From: Saprospiraceae bacterium
Lineage (GTDB): Bacteria > Bacteroidota > Bacteroidia > Chitinophagales > Saprospiraceae
NCBI GenBank assembly: GCA_020846655.1
Contig: JADLDL010000209.1
Coordinates: forward strand, 1-35,678
Reading direction: 5' to 3'
DNA: 35,678 bases
In this document: positions 17,162 through 27,400 of the stretch, piece after piece
How the letters are laid out: every line of letters starts with the position of its first letter
How positions within the stretch are numbered: position 1 is the first letter of the stretch
The notes under the pieces: model-generated
Databases searched by the model: none
What the model saw: only the letters and a program-made list of their open reading frames with translations
Told to the model about the DNA's origin: nothing
Position numbers and translations under genes: made by a program

Positions 17162-18520
17162 ACACCAGGCATCCGTCAGGGCTGTGGCCTGCACGGCGAA
17201 ACTGCCTGGCAGTGACCCGGCCGGCGTACACACCTGAACGCTGCCTGTGTTGCCCGGGAACGTCTGCGTCAACGTGCCGGAAGCCGTTGTGTCGTAACTG
17301 AGGGTAAAGGGCGGCGTACCGGTAAAGGTGGCGGTCACGGTCGTACAAGCCCCGGCGCACACGTTGGGGTTGGCGACGGAGAAGTTCACGGTGGGCAGAG
17401 GGCGCCAGACGACCGGGTTGGCGTTGGAAAAATCGAGACAAGGGTCGTTCAGGTCCACGTTGCCGCCGGTGTTGTTGCCGGCAACAGCCGCCACATAGTA
17501 GGTCACGCCCGTTTGCATGGGCGGCACAAAACTAAAGCCGGGGGTATTGCTGGTGGCCAGTATGCTACCTGCTGTGTCGCTGGGGTTGGAAAAGAGCACA
17601 TATTGCAGCAGGTCGTCGTTGTCGAGGGTTTCATTGCCGTTGTGCGGCACGGCGATGGTTTCGTTCACACAATATGAGCTCAGGGGCTCGGTGTCGATGC
17701 TGCCGGCGTCGGTGGCGCACAGGCAGACTGCCGTGGGGAAGCCAGGCGGTACCGCGCCCATGCCGTAGGGAAAACCGGAGGGGATAATTTCGCATTCCAG
17801 TTCAATCGAATTGTTGAGCAGATCAAAGGCGTACACGTCGCTACCGCTGCAGTCAGGATCGAGCGAGCCGCCGTAGATACCGGCAAAGGGGCCGCTGGTG
17901 ATACTGGTCGTAGGTGCGCCACAGAGGTTCGTATAGGAATACAATACCGTAGCGCTCAGCGGATTGCCGATTTGAATGCTGGCGAGGGCGAACGTTGTTG
18001 GGGTACTGGTGATATCGGATAAAAAACTATACAGCACCCCGTTCCAATAGAATAACTCTGTCAGGATCACTGTATTGTTCGGGAAACTGCCCACCAACGT
18101 CAAGGTATTGTTGACAGGGTTGAATTCATAGAGACTACTGGTGACCTGGCCGGCTACAAATAATGTGCCTGCCAGGTACACATTCCCGTTGGGCGCCAAT
18201 ACCCCGCCCTGGAAATAAATCACCCCCGGCGGATTAAGGGTGTTGAGGGGTACCGGATTGGGCGGGTCGAAGGTATAAATGAGGTCTACCCCGGTCATAA
18301 TGACCTGCCCGTTGGGCAAGGGCACCAGGCTGCCGTTGCCACCGGGAAACAAGGAGTAGGGGATCTCCATTTCAGGGCAAAACGTACAGGTACTGAGATC
18401 GTATTGCCCAGCCACCATACCACCTGGACCGTTGCCCAGGATGTACACGATTTGTGCGTTCAGGGCCACAGGGTTGCCCGCCACGGACAACAGCGCCAGC
18501 ACCAATAGTTGCTTCATCAT
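17147..18520 (-). CDS. Secreted protein of unknown function whose 3' end is replaced by a MITE-like element
   Basis: The 457-residue product begins with a signal peptide (about 1-22, ending ALNAQ) and continues with a beta-propeller-like part (about 23-270) containing repeated LxxNGxVY-type strands. An Ig/PKD-like region follows (about 385-455: VNFSVANPNVCAGACTTVTA, GTPPFTLSY) of the kind repeated many times in large Saprospiria surface proteins. The last two codons and the TGA stop come from the inserted element. Removing the element and one CAAGT copy restores the reading ...WCTCP followed by TAG at 16838-16840, so the insertion changed only the last residues. No T9SS sorting domain is present, so either the gene was already shortened at a domain boundary or the protein stays periplasmic. 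A tandem MET-MET start at 18520 is used; upstream lies the second MITE copy. Confidence 0.75.
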   Translation of the reverse strand: MMKQLLVLALLSVAGNPVALNAQIVYILGNGPGGMVAGQYDLSTCTFCPEMEIPYSLFPGGNGSLVPLPNGQVIMTGVDLIYTFDPPNPVPLNTLNPPGVIYFQGGVLAPNGNVYLAGTLFVAGQVTSSLYEFNPVNNTLTLVGSFPNNTVILTELFYWNGVLYSFLSDITSTPTTFALASIQIGNPLSATVLYSYTNLCGAPTTSITSGPFAGIYGGSLDPDCSGSDVYAFDLLNNSIELECEIIPSGFPYGMGAVPPGFPTAVCLCATDAGSIDTEPLSSYCVNETIAVPHNGNETLDNDDLLQYVLFSNPSDTAGSILATSNTPGFSFVPPMQTGVTYYVAAVAGNNTGGNVDLNDPCLDFSNANPVVWRPLPTVNFSVANPNVCAGACTTVTATFTGTPPFTLSYDTTASGTLTQTFPGNTGSVQVCTPAGSLPGSFAVQATALTDAWCTCAE

Positions 18521-18679
18521 TTGTTTCGTTTTGCTGTCCTGCCGCAGCCAACGCCGGCTCGGACCGAAGGTTGTATCTTGGTTTTGTTGAATTTTTGCGC
18601 AAGTTTGTTTTTGGTTAATTAAACAAACAATAAAAGCACGGCGTGGTTTTGCATTTTTTTGTCAAATGCTCCCATCCGA

Positions 18680-18986
18680 CACTTTGCCGGGCGCCACTAA
18701 GTTGCACCCCTAAAACCCGGCAATAAAGTTGTACCCTGGAATTGGACTGTGCAGGGGCAGCGCCCCGGAAGATTTGTAGTAAGCAATACGAGGCATGGAG
18801 GTGCAACGCACCGCAATAGGTTTCGGTGCGCTGCACCTACACGCCAATTATTGGTATCGAATGCTACAAGTCTTTCGCGGCGCTGCCGCTCGCTACGTAA
18901 TTAAAAATCAAGTTGTCACACCAAAATAGAGGTACAACTTTTTTGTCAGGTTTTAGAGGCACAACTTGGAGTCGTCCGGCACACTT
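18680..18986 (+). mobile_element. MITE-like element, copy 2 (297 bp with 5-bp target duplications)
   Basis: This is a second copy, at 18685-18981, flanked by perfect CACTT duplications (18680-18684 and 18982-18986). It shares the TGCCG ends, the AGTTGCACCCCTAAAAC core and both inner hairpins with copy 1 and is in the same orientation, differing by scattered substitutions and a short deletion near 18790. It sits between two divergent genes, 165 bases upstream of the secreted-protein gene and 152 bases upstream of the TPR/HTH gene, so it may affect their promoters. Of the 613 bases between those genes, about half is this element; the rest shows no gene. Confidence 0.85.
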
Positions 18987-19133
18987 TGGGGTGGGGTGGG
19001 GGCAGCAGTTTTGAAAAAAAACAGCCGTTAAGGTTTGTCTCAATTGCTCAGCAAAAGGAACAACACGTAAGGCAACTACAGGATTTCTGGAAAAGAAGGA
19101 TATTTACCCGCACGTTTTATCCAACCCTCTCCC

Positions 19134-20654
19134 ATGCATTGGTTTCTTTCCTCAAACACTACTTCAGGCCTACTGGCTGCCCTCAGCGCGTGTTTTTTGC
19201 TGGGCGCCTGCCAGTTGAATACCCCCAACCAAAACACTGCTCCGCAGGAACCGGAATACCGCACCTATGAGGAACTGGCGGCCGGCGGGGATGCCGGAGC
19301 ACAACTCAACCTCCTGGGCGATTCTGTTTTCGAACGCGGGGAATACCCGGCGGCTATTGCTTTTTACCAACGTTCCATGGATTCGGCCGCCGTGCAGGCC
19401 GACTCGTTTGTCTACTACGACTCCAAACTGGACCTCGCCAGCGTGCACGACCGGCTCGGTGAGCCGCAACAAGCGATAGACCTGGCCCTGCCCGTAGTCG
19501 AAGCATTTATCCGGAGCGGCGACTCGTCGCGCATCGGCCGGACATACGCCGCCCTGGCCGGTTTCTATGGAAAAGCCAATATGCCCGACAAGAGTTGGGA
19601 GGCTACCCAAAAGGGATTTGCCATTGTCAAACAATACGGCGATTCGATCCACCGCTGCGCCGCCTACAATCAGATGGCTTTTTTCTACAGCGACCAAGGC
19701 CGTTGGGACCTGGCGCTGCCCCTGCTCGATACCGCCTTGCAACTCCTGGAGGCCTCCGGCATCCTCAACCAACGCCCGGGCATGCGCCTCAACCTCGGCG
19801 ATTGCCACCGCCAACTGGGCCACTGGGCCGAAGCGCGCCGCTACCTGAGCGCAGCAGCAGCCGAAGCCGACAGCCTCGGGCAGGCGCATGTGTATGCCCG
19901 GGCGCTGGAACGCCTCTCTGAACTTGCCGAAGCCAACAACAACCCCGGTTTGGCGCTTCAGTTGTTCCGGCAAGCCGATACGATCCGGGATTCTATGTTT
20001 ACCGGCGAAAAGACCCGGAACCTGCAAGCGCTGGAGGTCGAGTTTCAAACGCGGGAAAAAGAACAGGAAATCCGGCTGCTGCGCGCCGAAAAAGCGGCAC
20101 AAGAAGCGCGGCAATACCTCTTGTTGGTCGGGCTGTGCTTTTTGGGTTTGGTGGCTGGCTTGGTCGGCTATATCCTGTGGGCCAAACTGCGCAGCGCCGG
20201 GCAGCGCCTGGAGCAACATCAACAAGATCTTCGCGAATACACGCAGTTGTTGTTGACTAAAAATACCCGCCTGACAGAGCTGGAACAGGCCTTACAACAG
20301 CTGGAAAATACAGACACTGGCCCCGATAACGAAACGGCCTTTTCCAACGAACAAGCGGAGAGCCTGTACAACAACAAAATCCTTACGGATACCGACTGGG
20401 ACGCCTTCAAACACCACTTTGAGCGCAGCCACCCCGGCTATCTGTTGCGCTTGCGCACCCAATATCCCGACCTTTCCGGGGCCGAAGAACGCCTGTTGTT
20501 ATTGATCAAAACAGGCCTGAACAGCCAGGAAGTTGCCAACACCCTGGGCATTACCCTCAATGCGATAAAAAAAGGACGGCAGCGCTTGCGCAAACGGATC
20601 GGCCTGCAAGCCGAAACCGATTTGGAGCAATTTGTGCGTACGACGCTGGGGTAA
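19134..20654 (+). CDS. TPR sensor with transmembrane helix and C-terminal LuxR-like HTH
   Basis: The 506-residue product begins with a lipoprotein-like signal (LLGAC, Cys26), followed by about six TPR-like helical pairs (about 55-300; YEELAAGGDAGAQLNLLGDS, FYSDQGRWDLALPLLDTALQ). A coiled-coil (about 300-323), one transmembrane helix (about 325-347, YLLLVGLCFLGLVAGLVGYI), a second coiled-coil (about 350-395) and a C-terminal helix-turn-helix (about 448-495: LSGAEERLLLLIKTGLNSQE, then VANTLGITLNAIKKGRQRLR) complete it. This layout is common in Bacteroidota one-component regulators: a periplasmic TPR sensor coupled across the membrane to a DNA-binding domain. The lipobox may only be a signal anchor. 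It converges on the small AraC gene, with 11 bases between stop codons. Confidence 0.85.
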   Translation: MHWFLSSNTTSGLLAALSACFLLGACQLNTPNQNTAPQEPEYRTYEELAAGGDAGAQLNLLGDSVFERGEYPAAIAFYQRSMDSAAVQADSFVYYDSKLDLASVHDRLGEPQQAIDLALPVVEAFIRSGDSSRIGRTYAALAGFYGKANMPDKSWEATQKGFAIVKQYGDSIHRCAAYNQMAFFYSDQGRWDLALPLLDTALQLLEASGILNQRPGMRLNLGDCHRQLGHWAEARRYLSAAAAEADSLGQAHVYARALERLSELAEANNNPGLALQLFRQADTIRDSMFTGEKTRNLQALEVEFQTREKEQEIRLLRAEKAAQEARQYLLLVGLCFLGLVAGLVGYILWAKLRSAGQRLEQHQQDLREYTQLLLTKNTRLTELEQALQQLENTDTGPDNETAFSNEQAESLYNNKILTDTDWDAFKHHFERSHPGYLLRLRTQYPDLSGAEERLLLLIKTGLNSQEVANTLGITLNAIKKGRQRLRKRIGLQAETDLEQFVRTTLG

Positions 20655-20665
20655 GCAGCCGGCCT

Positions 20666-21127
20666 CTACACCTGCCGTTGCTTTTGTGGCAAACACGCCG
20701 ATGGGTAAACCCCGTAGCGCGCCCTGAATTTTCGCGAAAACCGCAAGGCATCGCGGTACCCCACCTGCATGGCCAGCGCCCGAATTTTGACGACCTCGCC
20801 CGAATCGAGGAGTTCCCGAGCCCTTTCGAGCCGTAGGATTTCACAAAACTCCCGCAGCGTCAGTCCACTGCTCTCTTTTACCCGGCGGTACAAAACGGTG
20901 CGGCTGGTGTGCATTTTTTTAGCCAAGCTCTCTACCGTACAATCGGGGGCGGCCATGGATTGGGTATAAATCGCTGTGAACTGGTTCAGCCAGGCCTCCG
21001 GGTTGGTTCCTGCTACAGGTGACGCGCCCACTTCCAGTTCAACAGTATGGAAGGCTCTTTTTGCCAACATCGGTTTGTCAGTTTGTTTAGGGGTAGCACC
21101 ACTTATTTTTTCCATCGGATGGTCCAT
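20666..21127 (-). CDS. Small stand-alone AraC-family HTH protein
   Basis: The last 110 or so residues form an AraC DNA-binding domain with both helix-turn-helix units (CTVESLAKKMHTSRTVLYRR; ALAMQVGYRDALRFSRKFRA, then RYGVYPS). They resemble the output domain that ends the two hybrid regulators in this window. I choose the ATG at 21127 (153 residues), preceded by an A-rich GAACAGAAAAC leader; an ATG at 21235 is the alternative. The open frame extends to a TTG at 21388, but that codon lies inside the terminator of the upstream giant gene, so the first 45 or so residues of the long frame are not coding. No ligand domain or receiver is present. It follows the giant T9SS gene on the same strand and may be a leftover or paralog of an HTCS output module. 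Confidence 0.75.
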   Translation of the reverse strand: MDHPMEKISGATPKQTDKPMLAKRAFHTVELEVGASPVAGTNPEAWLNQFTAIYTQSMAAPDCTVESLAKKMHTSRTVLYRRVKESSGLTLREFCEILRLERARELLDSGEVVKIRALAMQVGYRDALRFSRKFRARYGVYPSACLPQKQRQV

Positions 21128-21345
21128 GTTTTCTGTTCCTGCGCCTGGTTTCGGTTTGCGCCGGGTTCCTACCATGCGGGTGGCGAGGATACCGGGTGGC
21201 GTATGCGTTTTGTGTACCGACTGTTGCCCGGGCATTGCATGGCGTAAAGGTCCGGCAGTACGGGTGCGTTCGGCTTCATCCAACACCTGAAAATTGTAGC
21301 CACAGAGCTCAAAATCGGTTCTACCTGGCAGCAAAGAGTAGGAAA

Positions 21346-21399
21346 GGTTAAAACAGGGAAGGGCGCCTGGATCGAAGTATCTAGCCAAGCGCCCTTCCC
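21346..21399 (-). terminator. Rho-independent terminator of the giant T9SS gene
   Basis: GGGAAGGGCGC (21356-21366) and GCGCCCTTCCC (21389-21399) form a perfect 11-bp GC-rich stem with a 22-base loop. On the minus strand the stem is followed by TGTTTTAACC, a short T run. It lies 18 bases past the giant gene's stop codon, so it should end that transcript before the small AraC gene. Confidence 0.75.
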
Positions 21400-21417
21400 A
21401 ATGTTAAAAACCCAAAC

Positions 21418-24400
21418 CTAGTTTTGCACCGCAATCATTTTCCGGCGTACCGCTCCAAACGGTGTGCGGAGTTCGGCCATCAACATACCGCTCGCCGCGT
21501 CCAAACGCAGGGTTTCCTGGTGCTGGCCCGCTGCGTAGTATTTCTTATGGGAAAATACGAGGCGCCCGGCGGCATCGTGCACGCGCAATTCGGCCTCGCC
21601 GGCTTGTGGCAACAGGAATTGGAGCGTGGTCACGCCGGTGAAAGGGTTCGGGCGGTTGTCTAATTGAACAATCGCTTCCGATACGTCCTGTTGGGTGTTC
21701 GTCAAACTGGTAAAATGCAGTGCTACTCCGGATTCGGCAAAAGCACTGTTGTACACGCGTGCCGGTATGGCATCTTCATTCAGTTGCAAAACCTCGCTGA
21801 GCCGGGCGCCACTTGCCAGGGCCTGGAAGTGCAGGCGAAAAGCGGGTGCTGCCTCATGCAGGTGGAGAGGCTTTGCCTGCGCCCAAACCACCCGAATTTC
21901 CCCATGCTCCACCTGATACGTGCCAAAATTTTCCATTGACAGCGGCAAGCCGCCCAATGTCTCGATGTTCAGCAATTGCAACTGTTCCGCATCAAAATCC
22001 AGGGCAAACTGGAAGGAATTCAGGTCCTCCAAGGGACCAGCCTGAAACTCGGCCACTAACTCCGAACCGGCTTCCAGCACCTGGTCTTGCACCCCAAACA
22101 CCAACCCTGAAGCCCCGGAGCCGCCGAAATTGGCGGGGTTGGCCCAGGTGCTCACCACATCGCCCAATTTGATGCCCTTGAAATCCTGCCCGGTAACACT
22201 GCCGGAAACGCCCGTCAGGCTTATGTTTTCGGGGAATCCCCAGGGAATATTGGGATTGGGGAAAACATAGGCAGCAGGCACAAAACGCCAGGACGTAATT
22301 TGATTCAGGGCGGCCGGGTTCCCTAACAGGGCCTGGTTGATGAGCGTCACGTCGAGCGTGGAAATGGAATTGCTTTTGTTCACATCGGCAGCGATACGTT
22401 TGAAGGGGGCAGGCAGCAAGTTGCTGTTGGCCAGGTGCTGCTGGATGGCCTGGGCGTCGGCACTGCTTACCCCGTTGAGTTTGTTGGTATTTTTTATGGG
22501 CTTCAGGCTGAAATTGCCGCTGAGATAGGGTATGGCAATGAGGTAGCCACCATCGGTGTCAGACATGTCTGTGCCCGTAGTGGCGCCACTGAGGCCAACA
22601 GCGGCATTTTGTACGCCACTCGTGCCGTCTTGTTCCCAGCGGATCGTTCCGCTGAATACGGTATTGTTGGAGCAGGCGCCCACCGTCACCGTGAACACAC
22701 AGGCTGTTGTAAGCCCCGCACCGTCGGTGGCGGTATAGGTGACCGTCGTCAGCCCTGCGGCAAACCAAATGCCTTCGGCCTGACCGCTGCCGCTGCCGCT
22801 GGTGGCGCCGCTCAGGGTATAGGAAAGCCCGGCAATGCCGCAGTTGTCGTTCGGGCTGGCCTGGATACCGGCAGCCAACGCCGAACAGGGCGCTGTTTCG
22901 GTCGGCGACAAGGCCTGATTGGCCGGACAACTTACCGCCGGAGGAGTGGCATCCAGCAGGGTTACCGTAAAGCTACAGGATTCCGAATTGCCATGGCCGT
23001 CGTTGGCCGTAAGCGTCACGGTCTGGCTGCTGTTGTGCCCGCTCAGGAGTGTCGAAGCCGCCGGATTTTGGCTTTCGGTTATACTGCCGGGCGCCGTGCA
23101 GTTGTCCGATTTAGTGGCCAGCGCAAAGGCGCCGATCACTGCCGAACAATTGGCGCCGGCGGCTATCGTGCTGTTGGCGGGACAGGTAATGAGGGGTTTT
23201 TCTGCATCCGTGACCGTCACGGAAAACGTGCAGGCGGCTGCAAGGTTGGCAGCGTTGTCCGTTGCCTGGAGGGTCACAGTGGTGGTGCCGCGCTGGAAAA
23301 TGACCGGACTGCTGTTGCTGCCGTCGCTCAGGTTGCCTGTTGGAGCAGGGTTGCCGCCGGGGTTTCCGGAAAAGGTGGCACTCCAGGTAGCGCCGCTGCA
23401 ATTGTCCGATACCGGATCAGCAAGAACATACGTCTGGGTGCACTGCCCGGCTGCTGTATTCAGGTTTTGATTGGCCGGGCAGTTGAGTGCCGGAGGCGTG
23501 TTGTCGGACACGGTTACGGTGGCCTGGCAAGTCGCCGTATTGTTTTGACCATCGGTGACACTGAGCGTCAGTTGCTGCGGCGTGCCCAATTGGCTGCACG
23601 TAAATTGAACGCTGCTTTGGCCGGCCACACTGTACGAAAGGCTGCCGCAGCCCGTACTGTTGTCACTCAGGTCGGCTGCGGCCACTGTCACGGCTGAGCC
23701 GTTCAATGCCACGCTGAGGTTTTTGCAGGACGCTGTCAGGCCCTGGTTCAGGCCGATGCCGAACTCGGAGAAAGTACTGAACCCGCTGCCTTCCACGGCA
23801 TCAAAGGCAGCCGGAACACTGGCGCTGCCCTCAGCGGCAGTCCAGGAGCCACTGCCCGGGCGTTTCAGCAGCCGGATGGAATTGGCCGCCTGCAAGGGGC
23901 CACCGCTGCAATCCACAAATCCCGTTGCATCGACCCGGGCAGTGTACGTACCGCCTGCACCGGTCGTGCCGAGTTGCCAATAGCCCGTGCCGGAAGCCGA
24001 CTTGACGGTCATGCCACCCCAGGAAACGGGGAGGCCAGCGGAGCCAGGAGCCGCGCCGATAAACTGGGCGCTGAGCAGACCACTGGCGACCGGACCACCA
24101 GATGGGAATGCTACCCGGATGAGGCGCCGGGTGCTGGCATCGCCGACAGGGAAATAACTGAAGTTGTCTGCTACCGTATAGGCAGCGCCGGCGGCTTTGG
24201 TCCAGCGATGAAACGCTCCGTTGATCCATCCGCTGGCCGTCAAATCGGCCAGCGTGCCGGCGCCGGCTGCTGTGCCCAGTTGCAGGCGGTTGGGGGCACT
24301 GAGGTTGATGCGGCCCGCGCTCAACCGCAAAACATTGCTGACGATCAGGGGCATTTGACAGTTCAGGCCCGGCGAAGCGGCGCTGTGGTACACGGCCAGT

Positions 24401-27400
24401 TGGCCGAGTTGCTGCTCCGTTTGTTGGGCCGGGTCCGGATCGGTAGACAAAAGTTTGAACACCCCCGTTCCGCTCAGTGCCTGTGCACTGGTCGCCTGTT
24501 GGTAGCTCAGCGGGCCTACGGTGAAACCGCCGTGAAATACCAGGCGCCGGTTGGACGGAATGCTGATGACGCCGTTGTTGAGGAGGTTGCCGGAAACGGC
24601 AAGTTCGCTCGCAGAACCCCCATCCCGCATTTCCAGTTCACAACCGGCGTTGACGCTCAGGTTGCCGCAGTACAGGTAGCCACCGTCTACCCATACCTGC
24701 CGGTTGTCGCTTTTTCGACCCCCATTGACCACCACATGGGCAAATACCAGGCCGCGCGTCGTGGCGCCGGTGTTGATCCGGAAACCATCGGCATTGGCTG
24801 AACTATTGACGCCGGTACTTCCGCCCAGCGTAAGTGTGGCATTCAGGTTGAACAAATTGGTGCCGCTGAGAAAGGCCAGGCTGTAACTGCCGGAGCCAAA
24901 GGGCGGGTCTACGAGAGTGATATTGCCGCCCGTCACGTTGCAGGTAGCATTGGAAGGGAAATTCAATACCGTTGTGCCGCTTACCCCAGCGGTACCGCTG
25001 TTCGGGTCAATATTGAACTGGCCGGCATTCATGGAAAAAGTGGCGCCGGTGAAGGAAACACTGCCGAAGAGGTTGAAGGTGCCGCCGGTGATGGCCAGGG
25101 TAGCGCCGGTCTGTGTCGTGAAAATATTGTTGTCGCCAGGGGGCAAACCCACGTTGAGCGTACCGCCGGGAGCGATCGTCAATGTTTTACCGGCCTGTAG
25201 CGTTACGTTGCCGTCGGTGTTGGCATTGCCGCTGACTGTCACGTTGTGCCCGATGGTAACGGTATTGGTCACGTTGCGCGGGATACAGCCATCGTCCCAG
25301 ATATCAAAGTTTCCCCAATTGCCATCAGCGATCGTACGGTAGTTGAACATCCCGAAGGCATTGACGGAGCGCCCGGTGCCGGGATTGCCATTGGCGGGTT
25401 GGTAGTTGGTACCGCCTACCGTGAGGCTGACCAATTCTCCATCCACGAGGTTGCCCGTTGGGGCGCAGTAGCGGATGTCGTAGGATAGCCAGAAGTAATT
25501 CGTCGTCAATCCCGTGGAACCGATAAGTTCCTGGTTGCCGCTGAACGTCAGCGTGCCGTCGGGATTGGCGACCACGCTGCCAAAAGGGGTCGTATTGGTA
25601 AAGGTCGCGCTGGTGCCGGTGTAATACACCTGGGCATTGCGCAGGTCGAAGGTGTTGGTGGTGCCGTTGGTGTGGAAGACCAGTTCGGTCACCGGCAGGT
25701 TGTTTTGGGTGCCAAATACCTCCACGTCCACCCGGACCACCGAGATGAAGGAAGAGCCTGCATCTACGGCCGACGTTTGCGGCTGGGCCGTCGATACGGT
25801 GGAGAATGTTTTTGGGGTGCCAAACAAAATGGCGGTTCCGGTGATGCCAAAGTCGCCGTAGGTACTGAACCCTTCGCTGCGCAAGCGGTTGAGTCCGGAG
25901 GGGGTTTGGGGGGCGCCTTCGTTGGCGGCCCACACCCCGTTGCTCCGGCGCATTACGCTCATTTCTTCCGTGAAACCAATGAGATCGCCCGTCCGGTTTT
26001 GAAAACCATTGCCGTCGGCCATTACGTTGTAGGCGCCGCTGACGCCGTTGTTGGTTACGTTCCAGTATCCTGTGGGCGACGAGGAGACCATGAGTTTGCT
26101 GCCCCAAGTGAGCGGAAAACCGCTGGTGCCGGGGTCTTCGTTGACAAATTGCACTGTCAACGTGCCCGCTGTGGCAACGCCGGAAGGATGCGCCAGGTAA
26201 AACTGGCGACGCCGGGTGGCATCGCCCACCGGAAACAGGGCAGTTTCGTTGTATCCGGTGGCCTGGCCTATGGCTTTGGTCCAGCGCCGCAAGGGGGTCG
26301 TGATCCAGCCGGTAGGGAAATGGCCGGTCGCCCGGGTGGCATCGTTGACGGTGCCCGGATTGGATGCACTTTCTCCAATGGTCAATACATAGTTGTTTGT
26401 CAGCGCCATTTTACCACCTTCCGGCCAAAACTCATCCGTAACGGTCAGGGGCATATGGACGCTCAGTCCGGGCGAGGCTTGGCTGTGGTGGACAAACAAG
26501 CGGAGGATTTTGTTGTCGGCTTGGTTGAGGGGGTCGGGATCGGTTGCTGATTTTTTAAAGAAACCTGTACCGGTTAAACTTTGGGCGCTGGTTGCGGCGC
26601 TTGGCACGGCGGATTTGATATTTACATCGGAAAAAGAGAGCGCGCAGGCACTGCAAATGCCATTGTTGGCCAGGCTGGTACCGGTCAGCAGCGAGGCAAA
26701 ATTCAGCATCTCCAGTTCCGAACCGCTGTTGATCGTCACCTGGGCGGCATACAGGTCGCCGTCGAGGCTCGCCTGCCGGAAATTGCTTTTGCGGCCGCCA
26801 TTGATCACCAGATTGGCAATCGTCAGGTCACCGCCGTAAATTTTGAAACCGGTAGCGGCAGTGGAAGGATGGGTGCCGCTGGTGCCGCCGATCACCAGAG
26901 TGCCGTTAAGAGCGGGGCCGTTTAATCCACCATATTCAAAGGCTTTCCCCGTCCCGCTGAAAACGGGGTCCACAATCGTGATCGTGCCGCCGCTCAGAAC
27001 GGGATTATTGTAAATGGACAGCCCACTGTTGGCCGATTTGGCCAAACTGCCGCCATTGGGGTCTACTACGATTTGCCCCCCGCTCATCGTGAGGTTGGAT
27101 ACAGTTGGAAAAAGCAGGGAGCCATTGGCTTCCAGAAGACCGTTGGTAAGGGTTACATCTCCGTTCAGGTCACAATCCTTGTTGTCGCCCCCGGCATCGC
27201 CGCACCGGAACACGCCGCCTGCTATTTCCAACTCACTGCCAACGGTGGAGCTGATATTGCCCCGCAGATGAAATAAGCCGTTTTCCACCCGGAGTTTGCC
27301 TTCCAAAAACAAACGGGTATCTGTATTGCCGTTGCCCAGTACCAGGTTGCCGGCACCTTTCACCTTCAAGGTTTTACCATTGTTGACAGTAATGCGGTTC

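Noticed and set aside
16844-18986. A composite transposon made of the two MITE-like copies carrying the secreted-protein gene
   Set aside because: Each copy has its own, different target duplication, so they inserted separately; a composite unit would share one duplication at the outer ends.
18987-19133. A Bacteroidota-type promoter (TTTG, TAnnTTTG) ahead of the TPR/HTH gene
   Set aside because: The nearest match has a mismatch in the -7 element and a spacing of about 16 bases, too short to support.
21128-21388. The upstream extension of the small AraC gene to a TTG at 21388
   Set aside because: That codon lies within the terminator stem of the preceding gene and the translated stretch shows no domain.
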